Shown piece after piece: positions 27,569-39,396 of a stretch of 64,000 bases of DNA. The notes below the pieces were generated by a model. That model was not told where the DNA came from. It ran no database searches and worked only from the letters and a program-made list of their open reading frames with translations. Numbering within the stretch: position 1 is the first letter of the stretch; every line of letters begins with the position of its first letter. The stretch lies in assembly GCA_023053575.1 (NCBI GenBank), contig JAKZAP010000056.1, positions 61,909-125,908 of the forward strand, given 5' to 3'. Source of the DNA: Branchinecta lynchi. Its lineage: Eukaryota > Arthropoda > Branchiopoda > Anostraca > Branchinectidae. The position numbers were made by a program, and so were the translations under genes.

Positions 27569-30500
27569 TTGTGGGAAAACAAACCTTGTGGGGAAACAAA
27601 CCTTTCGGGAAAACCAACCTTGTGGGAAAACAAACCTTGTGGGAAAACAAACCTTGTGAGAAAAAAATCCTTGTGGGAAAACCAACCTTGCGGGAAAACC
27701 AACCTTGGGGGAAAACAAAGCTTGTGGGAAAACAAACCTTTTGGGAAAACAAACCTTGTGGGAAAACAAACCTTGTGGGAAAACAAACCTTGTGAGAAAA
27801 CATACCTTGTGGGAAAACCAACCTTATGGGGAAAGAAACCTTGTGGGGAAACAAACCTTTCGGGAAAACCAACCTTGTGGTAAAACAAACCTTGTGGGAA
27901 AACAAACATTGTGGAAAAACAAACCTTGTGGGAAAACAAACCTTGTGGGAAAAGAAACCTTATGGGAAAACAAACCTTTTGGGGAAACAAACCTTGTGGG
28001 AAAACCAACAACAACCTATTGGGAAAACAAACCTTGTGAGAAAACAAACCTTGTGGGAAAACCAACCTTATGGGGAAAGCAACCCTGCGGGAAAACCAAC
28101 CTTGTGGGAAAACCAACCTTGTGGGAAAGCGAACCTTTTGGGAAAACCAACACAGTGGGAAAACAAACCTTGTGGGAAAACCAACCTTGCGGGAAAACCA
28201 ACCTTGGGGGAAAACAAACCTTGTGGGAAAACAAACCTTGTGGGGAAACAAACCTAGTGGGAAAACAATCCTTGTGGGAAAACAAACCTTGTGGGGAAAG
28301 AAACCTTGCGGGAAAACTAACCTTGTGGGAAAACAAACCCTGCGGGAAAACAAACCTTGTGGGAAAACCAACCTTGTGGGGAAACAAACCTTTCGGGAAA
28401 ACCAACCTTGTGGGAAAACAAACCTTGTGGGAAAACAAACCTTGTGGGAAAACAAACCTTGTGGGAAAACAAACCTTGTGAGAAAACAAACCTTGTGGGG
28501 AAACAAACCTAGTGGGAAAACAAACCTTGTGAGAAAAAAAACCTTGTGGGAAAACCAACCTTATGGGAAGACAAATCTAGTGGGAAAACAAACCTTGTGG
28601 GGAAACAAACCTTTCGGGAAAACCAACCTTGTGGGAAAACAAACCTTGTGGGAAAACCAACCTTGTGGGAAAGCGAACCTTTTGGGAAAACCAACACAGT
28701 GGGAAAACAAACCTTGTGGGAAAACCAACCTTGCGGGAAAACCAACCTTGTGGGAAAACAAACCTTGTGGGGAAACAAACCTAGTGGGAAAACAATCCTT
28801 GTGGGAAAACCAACCTTGCGAGAAAGCGAACCTTTTGGGAAAACCAACACAGTGGGAAAACAAACCTTGTGAGAAAACAATCCTTGTGGGAAAACAAACC
28901 TTGTGGGGAAACAAACCTTGTGGGGAAACAAACCTTGTGGGAAAACTAACCTTGTGGGAAAACAAACCTTGCGGGAAAACTAACCTTCTGGGAAAACAAA
29001 CCCTGCGGGAAAACCAACCTTGTGAGAAAACCAACCTCTTGGGGAAACAAACCTTGTGGGAAAACCAACCTTGTGGGAAAACAAACCTTGTGGGAAAACA
29101 AACCTTGTGGGAAAACAAACCTTATGGGGAAAGCAACCTTGCGGGGAAACCAACCTTGTGGGAAAACAAACCTTGTGGGAAAACAAACCTTGTGGGAAAA
29201 CAAACCTTGTGGGAAAACAAACCTTATGGGAAAACAAACCTTCTGGGGAAACAAACCTTGTGGGAAAACCAACCTTGCGGGAAAGCGAACCTTTTGGGAA
29301 AACCAACACAGTAGGAAAACAAACCTTGTGGGAAAACCAACCTTGCGGGAAAACCAACCTTGGGTGAAAACAAAGCTTGTGGGAAAACAAACCTTGTGGG
29401 GAAACAAACCTTTCGGGAAAACCAACCTTGTGGGAAAACAAACCTTGTGGGAAAACAAACCTTGTGAGAAAACAATCCTTGTGGGAAAACAAACCTTCTG
29501 GGGAAACAAACCTTGTGGGAAAACCAACCTTGCGGGAAAGCGAACCTTTTGGGAAAACCAACACAGTAGGAAAACAAACCTTGTGGGAAAACCAACCTTG
29601 CGGGAAAACCAACCTTGGGTGAAAACAAAGCTTGTGGGAAAACAAACCTTGTGGGGAAACAAACCTTTCGGGAAAACCAACCTTGTGGGAAAACAAACCT
29701 TGTGGGAAAACAAACCTTGTGAGAAAACAATCCTTGTGGGAAAACAAACCTTGTGGGAAAACCAACCTTGTGGGGAAACAAACCTTTCGGGAAAACCAAC
29801 CTTGTGGGAAAACCAACCTTGTGGGGAAACAAACCTTTCGGGAAAACCAACCTTGTGGGAAAACAAACCTTGGGGGAAAACAAACCTTGTGGGAAAACAA
29901 ACCTTGTGGGGAAACAAACCTAGTGGGAAAACAAACCTTGTGAGAAAACAATCCTTGTGGGAAAACAAACCTTGTGGGGAAACAAACCTTGCGGGAAAAC
30001 CAACCTTGTGGGGAAACAAACCTTTCGGGAAAACCAACCTTGTGGGAAAACCAACCTTGTGGGGAAACAAACCTTGTGGGAAAACAAACCTTTCGGGAAA
30101 ACCAACCTTGTGGGAAAACAAACCTTGTGGGAAAACAAACCTTGTGGGGAAACAAACCTTGCGGGAAAACCAACCTTGTGGGGAAACAAACCTTTCGGGA
30201 AAACAAACCTTGTGGGAAAACAAACCTTGTGGGAAAACAAACCTTGTGGGAAAACAAACCTTGTGAGAAAACAAACCTTGTGGGGAAACAAACCTAGTGG
30301 GAAAACAAACCTTGTGAGAAAACAAACCTTGTGGGAAAACCAACCTTATGGGAAGACAAACCTAGTGGGAAAACAAACCTTGTGGGGAAACAAACCTTTC
30401 GGGAAAACCAACCTTGTGGGAAAACAAACCTTGTGGGAAAACAAACCTTGTGGGGAAACAAACCTTGCGGGAAAACCAACCTTGTGGGGAAACAAACCTT

Positions 30501-33500
30501 TCGGGAAAACAAACCTTGTGGGAAAACAAACCTTGTGGGAAAACAAACCTTGTGGGAAAACAAACCTTGTGAGAAAACAAACCTTGTGGGGAAACAAACC
30601 TAGTGGGAAAACAAACCTTGTGAGAAAACAAACCTTGTGGGAAAACCAACCTTATGGGAAGACAAACCTAGTGGGAAAACAAACCTTGTGGGGAAACAAA
30701 CCTTTCGGGAAAACCAACCTTGTGGGGAAACAAACCTTTCGGGAAAACCAACCTTGTGGGAAAACAAACCTTGTGGGAAAACAAACCTTGTGGGAAAACA
30801 AACCTTGTGGGAAAACAAACCTTGTGAGAAAACAAACCTTGTGGGGAAACAAACCTAGTGGAAAAACAAACCTTGTGAGTAAAACAAACCTTGTGGGAAA
30901 ACCAACCTTATGGGAAAACAAACCTAGTGGGAAAACAAACCTTGTGGGGAAACAAACCTTTCGGGAAAACCAACCTTGTGGGAAAACAAACCTTGTGGGA
31001 AAACCAACCTTGTGGGAAAGCGAACCTTTTGGGAAAACCAACACAGTGGGAAAACAAACCTTGTGGGATAACCAACCTTGCGGGAAAACCAACCTTGGGG
31101 GAAAACAAACCTTGTGGGAAAACAAACCTTGTGGGGAAACAAACCTAGTGGGAAAACAATCCTTGTGGGAAAACCAACCTTGCGGGTAAGCGAACCTTTT
31201 GGGAAAACCAACACAGTGGGAAAACAAACCTTGTGAGAAAACAATCCTTGTGGGAAAACAAACCTTGTGGGGAAACAAACCTTGTGGGGAAACAAACCTT
31301 GTGGGAAAACTAACCTTGTGGGAAAACAAACCTTGCGGGAAAACTAATCTTGTGGGAAAACAAACCCTGCGGGAAAACCAACTTTGTGGGAAAACCAACC
31401 TTGCGGGGAAACAAACCTTTCGGAAAAACCAACCTTGTGGGAAAACAAACCTTGTGGGAAAACAAACCTTGTGGGAAAACAAACCTTATGGGGAAAGCAA
31501 CCCTGCGGGAAAACCAACCTTGTGGGAAAACCAACCTTGTGGGAAAGCGAACCTTTTGGGAAAACCAACACAGTGGGAAAACAAACCTTGTGGGAAAACA
31601 AACCTTATGGGGAAAGCAACCTTGCGGGGAAACCAACCTTGTGGGAAAACAAACCTTGTGGGAAAACAAACCTTGTGGGAAAACAAACCTTGTGGGAAAA
31701 CAAACCTTATGGGAAAACAAACCTTCTGGGGAAACAAACCTTGTGGGAAAACCAACCTTGCGGGAAAGCGAACCTTTTGGGAAAACAAACACAGTAGGAA
31801 AACAAACCTTGTGGGAAAACCAACCTTGCGGGAAAACCAACCTTGGGTGAAAACAAAGCTTGTGGGAAAACAAAACTTGTGGGGAAACAAACCTTTCGGG
31901 AAAACCAACCTTGTGGGAAAACAAACCTTGTGGGAAAACAAACCTTGTGAGAAAACAATCCTTGTGGGAAAACAAACCTTGTGGGAAAACCAACCTTGTG
32001 GGGAAACAAACCTTGTGGGAAAACCAACCTTGTGGGGAAACAAACCTTTCGGGAAAACCAACCTTGTGGGAAAACAAACCTTGGGGGAAAACAAACCTTG
32101 TGGGAAAACAAACCTTGTGGGGAAAAAAACCTAGTGGGAAAACAAACCTTGTGAGAAAACAATGCTTGTGGGAAAACAAACCTTGTGGGGAAACAAACCT
32201 TGCGGGAAAACCAACCTTGTGGGGAAACAAACCTTTCGGGAAAACCAACCTTGTGGGAAAACCAGCCTTGTGGGGAAAGAAACCTTTCGGGAAAACCAAC
32301 CTTGTGGGAAAACAAACCTTTCGGGAAAACCAACCTTGTGGGAAAACAAACCTTGTGGGAAAACAAACCTTGCGGGAAAACCAACCTTGTGGGAAAACAA
32401 ACCTTGTGGGAAAACAAACCTTGTGGGAAAACAAACCTTGTGGGAAAACAAACCTTGTGGGAAAACAAACCTTATGGGAAAACAAACCTTGTGGGGAAAC
32501 AAACCTTGTGGGAAAACCAACCTTGCGGGAAAGCGAACCTTTTGGGAAAACCAACACAGTGGGAAAAGAAACCTTGTGGGAAAACCAACCTTGCGGGAAA
32601 ACCAACCTTGGGTGAAAACAAAGCTTGTGGGAAAACAAAGCTTGTGGGAAAACCAACCTAGTGGGAAAAACAACCTAGTGGGAAAACAAACCTTGTGAGA
32701 AAACAAACCTTGTGGGAAAACCAACCTTGTGGGAAAGCGAACCATTTGGGAAAAACCAACACAGTGGGAAAACAAACCTTGTGGGAAAACCAACCTTGCG
32801 GGAAAGCGAACCTTTTGGGAAAACCAACACAGTGGGAAAACAAACCTTGCGGGAAAACCAACCTTGCGGGAAAACCAACCTTGGGGGAAAATAAAGCTTG
32901 TGAGAAAACAAACCTTTTGGGAAAACAAACCTTGTGGGAAAACAAACCTTGTGGGAAAACAAACCTTGTGAGAAAACAAACCTTGTGGGAAAACCAACCT
33001 TATGGGGAAAGAAACCTTGTGGGGAAACAAACCTTTCGGGAAAACCAACCTTGTGGGAAAACAAACCTTGTGGGAAAACAAACCTTGTGGGAAAACAAAC
33101 CTTGTGGGAAAACAAACCTTATGGGAAAACAAACCTTGTGGGGAAACAAACCTTGTGGGAAAACCAACAACAACCTATTGGGAAAACAAACCTTGTGAGA
33201 AAACAAACCTTGTGGGAAAACCAACCTTATGGGGAAAGCAACCCTGCGGGAAAACCAACCTTGTGGGAAAACCAACCTTGTTGGAAAGCGAACCTTTTGG
33301 GAAAACCAACACAGTGGGAAAACAAACCTTGTGGGAAAACCAACCTTGCGGGAAAACCAACCTTGGGGGAAAACAAACCTTGTGGGAAAACAAACCTTGT
33401 GGGGAAACAAACCTAGTGGGAAAACAATCCTTGTGGGAAAACAAACCTTGTGGGGAAACAAACCTTGCGGGAAAACTAACCTTGTGGGAAAACAAACCCT

Positions 33501-36500
33501 GCGGGAAAACAAACCTTGTGGGAAAACCAACCTTGTGGGGAAACAAACCTTTCGGGAAAACCAACCTTGTGGGAAAACAAACCTTGTGGGAAAACAAACC
33601 TTGTGGGAAAACAAACCTTGTGGGAAAACAAACCTTGTGAGAAAACAAACCTTGTGGGGAAACAAACCTAGTGGGAAAACAAACCTTGTGAGAAAACAAA
33701 CCTTGTGGGAAAACCAACCTTATGGGAAGACAAACCTAGTGGGAAAACAAACCGCTTGGGGAAACAAACCTTTCGGGAAAACCAACCTTGTGGGAAAACA
33801 AACCTTGTGGGAAAAGAAACCCTGCGGGAAAACCAACCTTGTGGGAAAACAAACCTTGTGGGAAAACAAACCTTGTGGGAAAACAAACCTTATGGGGAAA
33901 GCAACCCTGCGGGAAAACCAACCTTGTGGGAAAACCAACCTTGTGGGAAAGCGAACCTTTTGGGAAAACCAACACAGTGGGAAAACAAACCTTGTGGGAA
34001 AACCAACCTTGCGGGAAAACCAACCTTGTGGGAAAACAAACCTTGTGGGAAAACAAACCTTGTGGGGAAACAAACCTTTCGGGAAAACCAACCTTGTGGG
34101 AAAACCAACCTTGTGGGGAAACAAACCTTTCGGGAAAACCAACCTTGTGGGAAAACAAACCTTGGGGGAAAACAAACCTTGTGGGAAAACAAACCTTGTG
34201 GGGAAAAAAACCTAGTGGGAAAACAAACCTTGTGAGAAAACAATCCTTGTGGGAAAACAAACCTTGTGGGGAAACAAACCTTGCGGGAAAACCAACCTTG
34301 TGAGAAAACAAACCTTGTGGGGAAACAAACCTAGTGGGAAAACAATCCTTGTGGGAAAACAAACCTTGTGGGGAAACAAACCTTGCGGGAAAACTAACCT
34401 TGTGGGAAAACAAACCCTGCGGGAAAACAAACCTTGTGGGAAAACCAACCTTGTGGGGAAACAAACCTTTCGGGAAAACCAACCTTGTGGGAAAACAAAC
34501 CTTGTGGGAAAACAAACCTTGTGGGAAAACAAACCTTGTGGGAAAACAAACCTTGTGAGAAAACAAACCTTGTGGGGAAACAAACCTAGTGGGAAAACAA
34601 ACCTTATGGGAAGACAAATCTAGTGGGAAAACAAACCTTGTGGGGAAACAAACCTTTCGGGAAAACCAACCTTGTGGGAAAACAAACCTTGTGGGAAAAC
34701 CAACCTTGTGGGAAAGCGAACCTTTTGGGAAAACCAACACAGTGGGAAAACAAACCTTGTGGGAAAACCAACCTTGCGGGAAAACCAACCTTGTGGGAAA
34801 ACAAACCTTGTGGGGAAACAAACCTAGTGGGAAAACAATCCTTGTGGGAAAACCAACCTTGCGAGAAAGCGAACCTTTTGGGAAAACCAACACAGTGGGA
34901 AAACAAACCTTGTGAGAAAACAATCCTTGTGGGAAAACAAACCTTGTGGGGAAACAAACCTTGTGGGGAAACAAACCTTGTGGGAAAACTAACCTTGTGG
35001 GAAAACAAACCTTGCGGGAAAACTAACCTTCTGGGAAAACAAACCCTGCGGGAAAACCAACCTTGTGAGAAAACCAACCTCTTGGGGAAACAAACCTTGT
35101 GGGAAAACCAACCTTGTGGGAAAACAAACCTTGTGGGAAAACAAACCTTGTGGGAAAACAAACCTTATGGGGAAAGCAACCTTGCGGGGAAACCAACCTT
35201 GTGGGAAAACAAACCTTGTGGGAAAACAAACCTTTTGGGAAAACAAACCTTGTGGGAAAACAAACCTTATGGGAAAACAAACCTTCTGGGGAAACAACCT
35301 TGTGGGAAAACCAACCTTGCGGGAAAGCGAACCTTTTGGGAAAACCAACACAGTAGGAAAACAAACCTTGTGGGAAAACCAACCTTGCGGGAAAACCAAC
35401 CTTGGGTGAAAACAAAGCTTGTGGGAAAACAAACCTTGTGGGGAAACAAACCTTTCGGGAAAACCAACCTTGTGGGAAAACAAACCTTGTGGGAAAACAA
35501 ACCTTGTGAGAAAACAATTCTTGTGGGAAAACAAACCTTCTGGGGAAACAAACCTTGTGGGAAAACCAACCTTGCGGAAAAGCGAACCTTTTGGGAAAAC
35601 CAACACAGTAGGAAAACAAACCTTGTGGGAAAACCAACCTTGCGGGAAAACCAACCTTGGGTGAAAACAAAGCTTGTGGGAAAACAAACCTTGTGGGGAA
35701 ACAAACCTTTCGGGAAAACCAACCTTGTGGGAAAACAAACCTTGTGGGAAAACAAACCTTGTGAGAAAACAATCCTTGTGGGAAAACAAACCTTGTGGGA
35801 AAACCAACCTTGTGGTGAAACAAACCTTTCGGGAAAACCAACCTTGTGGGAAAACCAACCTTGTGGGGAAACAAACCTTTCGGGAAAACCAACCTTGTGG
35901 GAAAACAAACCTTGGGGGAAAACAAACCTTGTGGGAAAACAAACCTTGTGGGGAAACAAACCTAGTGGGAAAACAAACCTTGTGAGAAAACAATCCTTGT
36001 GGGACAACAAACCTTGTGGGGAAACAAACCTTGCGGGAAAACCAACCTTGTGGGGAAACAAACCTTTCGGGAAAACCAACCTTGTGGGAAAACCAACCTT
36101 GTGGGGAAACAAACCTTTCGGGAAAACCAACCTTGTGGGAAAACAAACCTTTCGGGAAAACCAACCTTGTGGGAAAACAAACCTTGCGGGAAAACCAACC
36201 TTGTGGGAAAACCCACCTTGTGGGGAAACAAACCTTTCGGGAAAACTAACCTTGTGGGAAAACAAACCCTGCGGGAAAACCAACCTTGTGGGAAAACAAA
36301 CCCTGCGGGAAAACCAACCTTGTGGGAAAACCAACCTTGCGGGAAAGCGAACCTTTTGGGAAAACCAACACAGTGGGAAAACAAACCTTGTGAGAAAACA
36401 ATCCTTGTGGGAAAACAAACCTTGTGGGGAAACAAACCTTGTGGGGAAACAAACCTTGTGGGAAAACTAACCTTGTGGGAAAACAAACCTTGCGGGAAAA

Positions 36501-36719
36501 CTAACCTTGTGGGAAAACAAACCCTGCGGGAAAACCAACTTTGTGGGAAAACCAACCTTGTGGGGAAACAAACCTTTCGGGAAAACCAACCTTCTGGGAA
36601 AACAAACCTTGTGGGAAAACAAACCTTGTGGGAAAACAAACCTTGTGGGAAAACAAACCTTATGGGGAAAGCAACCCTGCGGGAAAACCAACCTTGTGGG
36701 AAAACCAACCTTGTGGGAA

Positions 36720-36733
36720 AGCGAACCTTGTGG
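36720..36733 (+). repeat. 14-bp target-site duplication, left copy (PLE)
   Basis: agcgaaccttgtgg is the last array sequence before the PLE and is repeated exactly at 40315-40328. The bases just outside the match differ on both sides. Array sequence is restored if the element and one copy are removed. Confidence 0.88.
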
Positions 36734-36736
36734 CGA

Positions 36737-36759
36737 GGTGCAGCGCGAAGCGCTGCGCC
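36737..36759 (-). other. Terminal hairpin at the PLE 3' end
   Basis: On the plus strand ggtgcagcgc (36737-36746) and gcgctgcgcc (36750-36759) form a 10-bp stem with one G-T wobble around the 3-nt loop gaa. It starts 3 nt from the 3' boundary of the element, so it would end the element's RNA. A role in RT recognition is inference. Confidence 0.7.
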
Positions 36760-36954
36760 GAGGGCGTCTAAGTCCCCAGCCACACTGACTAACCACACCC
36801 AAACCGCCTGGTGCAGTAACCACAATCGTAAATATAAAAAATTGTTATTCCCATATCATTTGTATTTTGTATAAATTCCAAAATAATTAGTTTTGTTACA
36901 TTGGATAGTCAACCTTGCTGAAGAGAGATAATACATCTGTCGTAAGCAAAAAAG

Positions 36955-36998
36955 GTTTCCCTGGGTCGGATGTCAGGACCGAAACCAAAAAGGGAAAC
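36955..36998 (-). other. Inverted repeat in the PLE 3' region
   Basis: gtttccc (36955-36961) pairs with gggaaac (36992-36998). An inner tcgg (36966-36969) can pair with ccga (36979-36982). A longer imperfect stem-loop is plausible; function unknown. Confidence 0.5.
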
Positions 36999-37042
36999 AG
37001 GTTAAATAGTTGTATCCAAATATGGTTTACGAGATTAATTTA

Positions 37043-37065
37043 AATTGCTTACCGAGTAAGCAATT
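37043..37065 (-). other. Perfect 10-bp hairpin in the PLE 3' region
   Basis: aattgcttac (37043-37052) and gtaagcaatt (37056-37065) are exact reverse complements around the 3-nt loop cga. The stem and loop sizes match the terminal hairpin at 36737-36759. Confidence 0.7.
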
Positions 37066-37429
37066 AATAATGGGTAAATTTTCTGGGTATATACCATCGT
37101 TTATTATGTGGGTATATGATGGTCTTCATATGTATTTTAAGGAACACGCGTCGATGTTCATAGTATGTGGTCCTTACTGGTCATCATATGTGCTTTAAGG
37201 AGTGAAAATCCGTTTCTAAGCTTAATCTGGAGTCGTCAGGTAAATACTACAAAACGTAGCGGCACCATCCCAAGAAAAATATGCATGGGATCTCCAATAA
37301 TTGTAATGGTTATAGCCTAGGTAAACCTCTGGTTTCGGTGCCTAACATCACGACCAGGGTCAATGGTAAAAAAGTGTTTCTTGGTCCGGAATTGCAAATT
37401 CCGATTTGTATAGGGATTACGGCGTCTTT

Positions 37430-39343
37430 TTAGCAGGATGGTTTCCTCCGTTTAGGAACACTTAGGAGTTCGGTTAGGTTCCTCTCTCTGCTCCAAATGA
37501 TTTCAGGGGGTGGGGTATCTTTTGGTAAAGTGGGGAATCCCTGAATCACGTTTTTCCAGCCGCACCTGAATACTTTTCTCACGTGTCCTTCAAAGGGGCG
37601 GGAATAGGGTAATACTAAGGAGAGCTTATTCTGCAGTTCTTTTGGTGACTTCGGTCTGCTTTTTGTTCTTCGGGTCTTACTGATCAAAGAGTGCGCGGGG
37701 TTATGCCCGAGTTTTCGGAAGAAGTCATATAACTTGTTAGCTTCCTCGTAATAGTGCACATCATTCGAGCATAACCGGTTAAACCGGTGTAGCTGCGAAA
37801 TGAAAATTCCCTTGAAAGTATGTTGGGGGTGCTGACTGGTTGCTTGTACATAAGCAGGTGGAGCGCATTCCTTCCTGTACAAACATGTACGGAAACGGTC
37901 TTTATCTTTCTGGACTAAGACATCCAAAAATGCGATTTGTTCGTAGCGGGTTTCGACCGTAAATTTCAAATCATCATCAGAGAGGTCCGTAAAAAGGTTC
38001 CGGATGTCAGATTCTGAACGCTTTGACGCAAAACCAAAGCTGTCATCAATGTAAAACAGTAATGTGCCAAGACCTGTTGGTGGGTTGGCATAGAGTGGTT
38101 TCATTTTGTAGTGAAGGTAACAAATTGCAAACACAACACTAATCGAGATCCCCATACCGGTACCTTTTAGTTGTAGGTAATGATTGCCATCAAAAGTGAA
38201 AACTATTCGGCAAATAACTGCGGTCAGAATTTCCCGGTACAGCTCTGGTGGGGGGATTCGGAGGCTCAATACTGTAGAAAGGTATTCCTGATTCTCTCTA
38301 TAGAAATCACAGAGGTAATCTATGCCTTCTGCGGTAGGGATCGAGGGGTAAAGGCTCACAATATCGGCAGAAAATAAGATATCAGCTTTAGATGCATCAA
38401 GGGTACGCAAGCGTTTCAGAAAATCTGTTGTGTCTTTTACCGCTTCTGGTATGAGTTTTAAAAGCGGGGTTGAAATGGAGGTAACGTAATCATCCAAGCA
38501 TTTTTGCAATGAATTCGTGTTAGACAGGATAGGTCTGCCTTTAAAAGTGCCGTCTTCGTTCGGTGCTTTGTGGATTTTTGGTAGACCATATAAATATGGT
38601 ACTTTTGCCCGCAACAGATGTGCATTAAAACCTTCAAAAAGTGCCGCTGGCACACAGCTTTCTTGAATTAGGCTTAATTGTAGCTTTTGGCAGGTAGACC
38701 TTGTATCATCCAAGAATCGAGAGGCCTCGGTAGGGGTCAGTTGTTTATAGGTCAAGGGATCATTGAGCTGATTCGAGAACTCCTTTAAATAGTCAGACAG
38801 GGGCCACAACACTACCGCAGATCCCTTATCTGCCTTAGTTATTAGGCAGGGAAGAGAATGTAGTTGGCTTATTAACTCGGCGTCCTGCCACGGGCTATGA
38901 AAATGACGAATGGAATAGCCAAAATCAGCCAGGATTTTGTCCTGGTGTTTGGGCAGGATTTTGCTATAATCCAAACACGGTTTGCGATATTTTTTGTACA
39001 ATTTAGACAAAGCTGGTCTAGGTGGCACAATCTCCTGGGTATTTGCAGGCTTGTCTGAAGCGGTGGGGGAAGAGGGGTTAAACGCTTTTCTGACAAAGTT
39101 CTCTTTGAAGGAATCAAAGCATCCTTTAACTTTTGTACTATTGTTTTGGCTGCTCAAAGGTACGAACGATAGGCCGAGGCTAAGTAGCCGTCTTTGTGGA
39201 TCCGATAAATTGTAATTGGCAGGGTTGACAATGGTAACAAGTCCCTCATTAGGGGGTGTATAGGGTAGGTGGTGGCGCTTTTTACCACGTCGAGGGTGTC
39301 GATTCCGTTTGTTCCTGAGTGGAAAACCATAAATAAATACATT
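37430..39343 (-). CDS. Penelope-type reverse transcriptase (ORF2), no ATG start seen
   Basis: An RNA-directed DNA polymerase for copying the element's RNA. The frame is open for 637 codons after a TGA at 39344-39346. Numbering from 39343, there is a basic stretch at 10-25, a Penelope N-terminal block NLSDPQRRLLSLGLSFVP at 45-62, TKADKG at about 169-174, LPKIHK at 254-259, RPILS at 270-274, the motif A aspartate at 327 (SADIVSLYPSIP), GTGMG at 394-398, YIDD at 431-434 and FLDV at 472-475. The thumb follows, and the protein ends soon after NLTELL (about 622-627). The catalytic aspartates are present. No GIY-YIG motif follows, so the endonuclease is absent. There is no ATG until inside GTGMG. 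The TTG at 39157 would cut off the conserved N-terminal block. Initiation may use a near-cognate codon, frameshifting from the ATG at 39342 in the adjacent frame, or splicing from ORF1; a 1-nt error is also possible. Confidence 0.9.
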   Translation of the reverse strand, partial: NVFIYGFPLRNKRNRHPRRGKKRHHLPYTPPNEGLVTIVNPANYNLSDPQRRLLSLGLSFVPLSSQNNSTKVKGCFDSFKENFVRKAFNPSSPTASDKPANTQEIVPPRPALSKLYKKYRKPCLDYSKILPKHQDKILADFGYSIRHFHSPWQDAELISQLHSLPCLITKADKGSAVVLWPLSDYLKEFSNQLNDPLTYKQLTPTEASRFLDDTRSTCQKLQLSLIQESCVPAALFEGFNAHLLRAKVPYLYGLPKIHKAPNEDGTFKGRPILSNTNSLQKCLDDYVTSISTPLLKLIPEAVKDTTDFLKRLRTLDASKADILFSADIVSLYPSIPTAEGIDYLCDFYRENQEYLSTVLSLRIPPPELYREILTAVICRIVFTFDGNHYLQLKGTGMGISISVVFAICYLHYKMKPLYANPPTGLGTLLFYIDDSFGFASKRSESDIRNLFTDLSDDDLKFTVETRYEQIAFLDVLVQKDKDRFRTCLYRKECAPPAYVQATSQHPQHTFKGIFISQLHRFNRLCSNDVHYYEEANKLYDFFRKLGHNPAHSLISKTRRTKSRPKSPKELQNKLSLVLPYSRPFEGHVRKVFRCGWKNVIQGFPTLPKDTPPPEIIWSRERNLTELLSVPKRRKPSC

Positions 39344-39396
39344 TCAATTTATTAAAACAAATATATAGATTAAAACGCACAAAATATCAAGGCAAC

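Larger units (their letters stand above)
4028..36733 (+). repeat. 17-bp satellite array, forward orientation, segment 2
   Basis: 32.7 kb of forward 17-bp monomers with higher-order structure. Tandem duplications are recognisable by offsets of 1079 bp (5.0-7.1 kb), 1836 bp (9.6-13.2 kb) and 1224 bp (22.2-24.0 kb). A 255-bp unit recurs, often in tandem pairs. A block at about 6.5-9.3 kb has the same order of variants as one at about 16.0-18.7 kb. Variants cagtagg and ttgggtgaaaacaaagcttg are concentrated at 14.8-15.6, 23.1-29.6 and 35.3-35.7 kb, suggesting local homogenisation. No gene is supported here. Confidence 0.97.
36734..37429 (-). other. 3' untranslated region of the PLE
   Basis: 696 nt between the ORF2 stop and the element end. 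No credible coding frame is present; a 62-codon plus-strand frame at 37010-37198 has no support. The region holds three inverted repeats, at 36737-36759, 36955-36998 and 37043-37065. There is no poly(A) tail at the 3' end, which stops at the array junction. Confidence 0.75.

Noticed and set aside
1..36733. CRISPR-like regular repeats
   Set aside because: Monomers abut directly without unique spacers, and the window is eukaryotic.
37010..37198. 62-codon plus-strand frame in the PLE 3' region
   Set aside because: Opposite to the element, overlaps the hairpin region and has no recognisable feature.
38180..39215. Small frames overlapping the reverse transcriptase, including 38180-38377 (+) and 38982-39215 (+)
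   Set aside because: Overlap the well-supported RT frame and show no domain signal.
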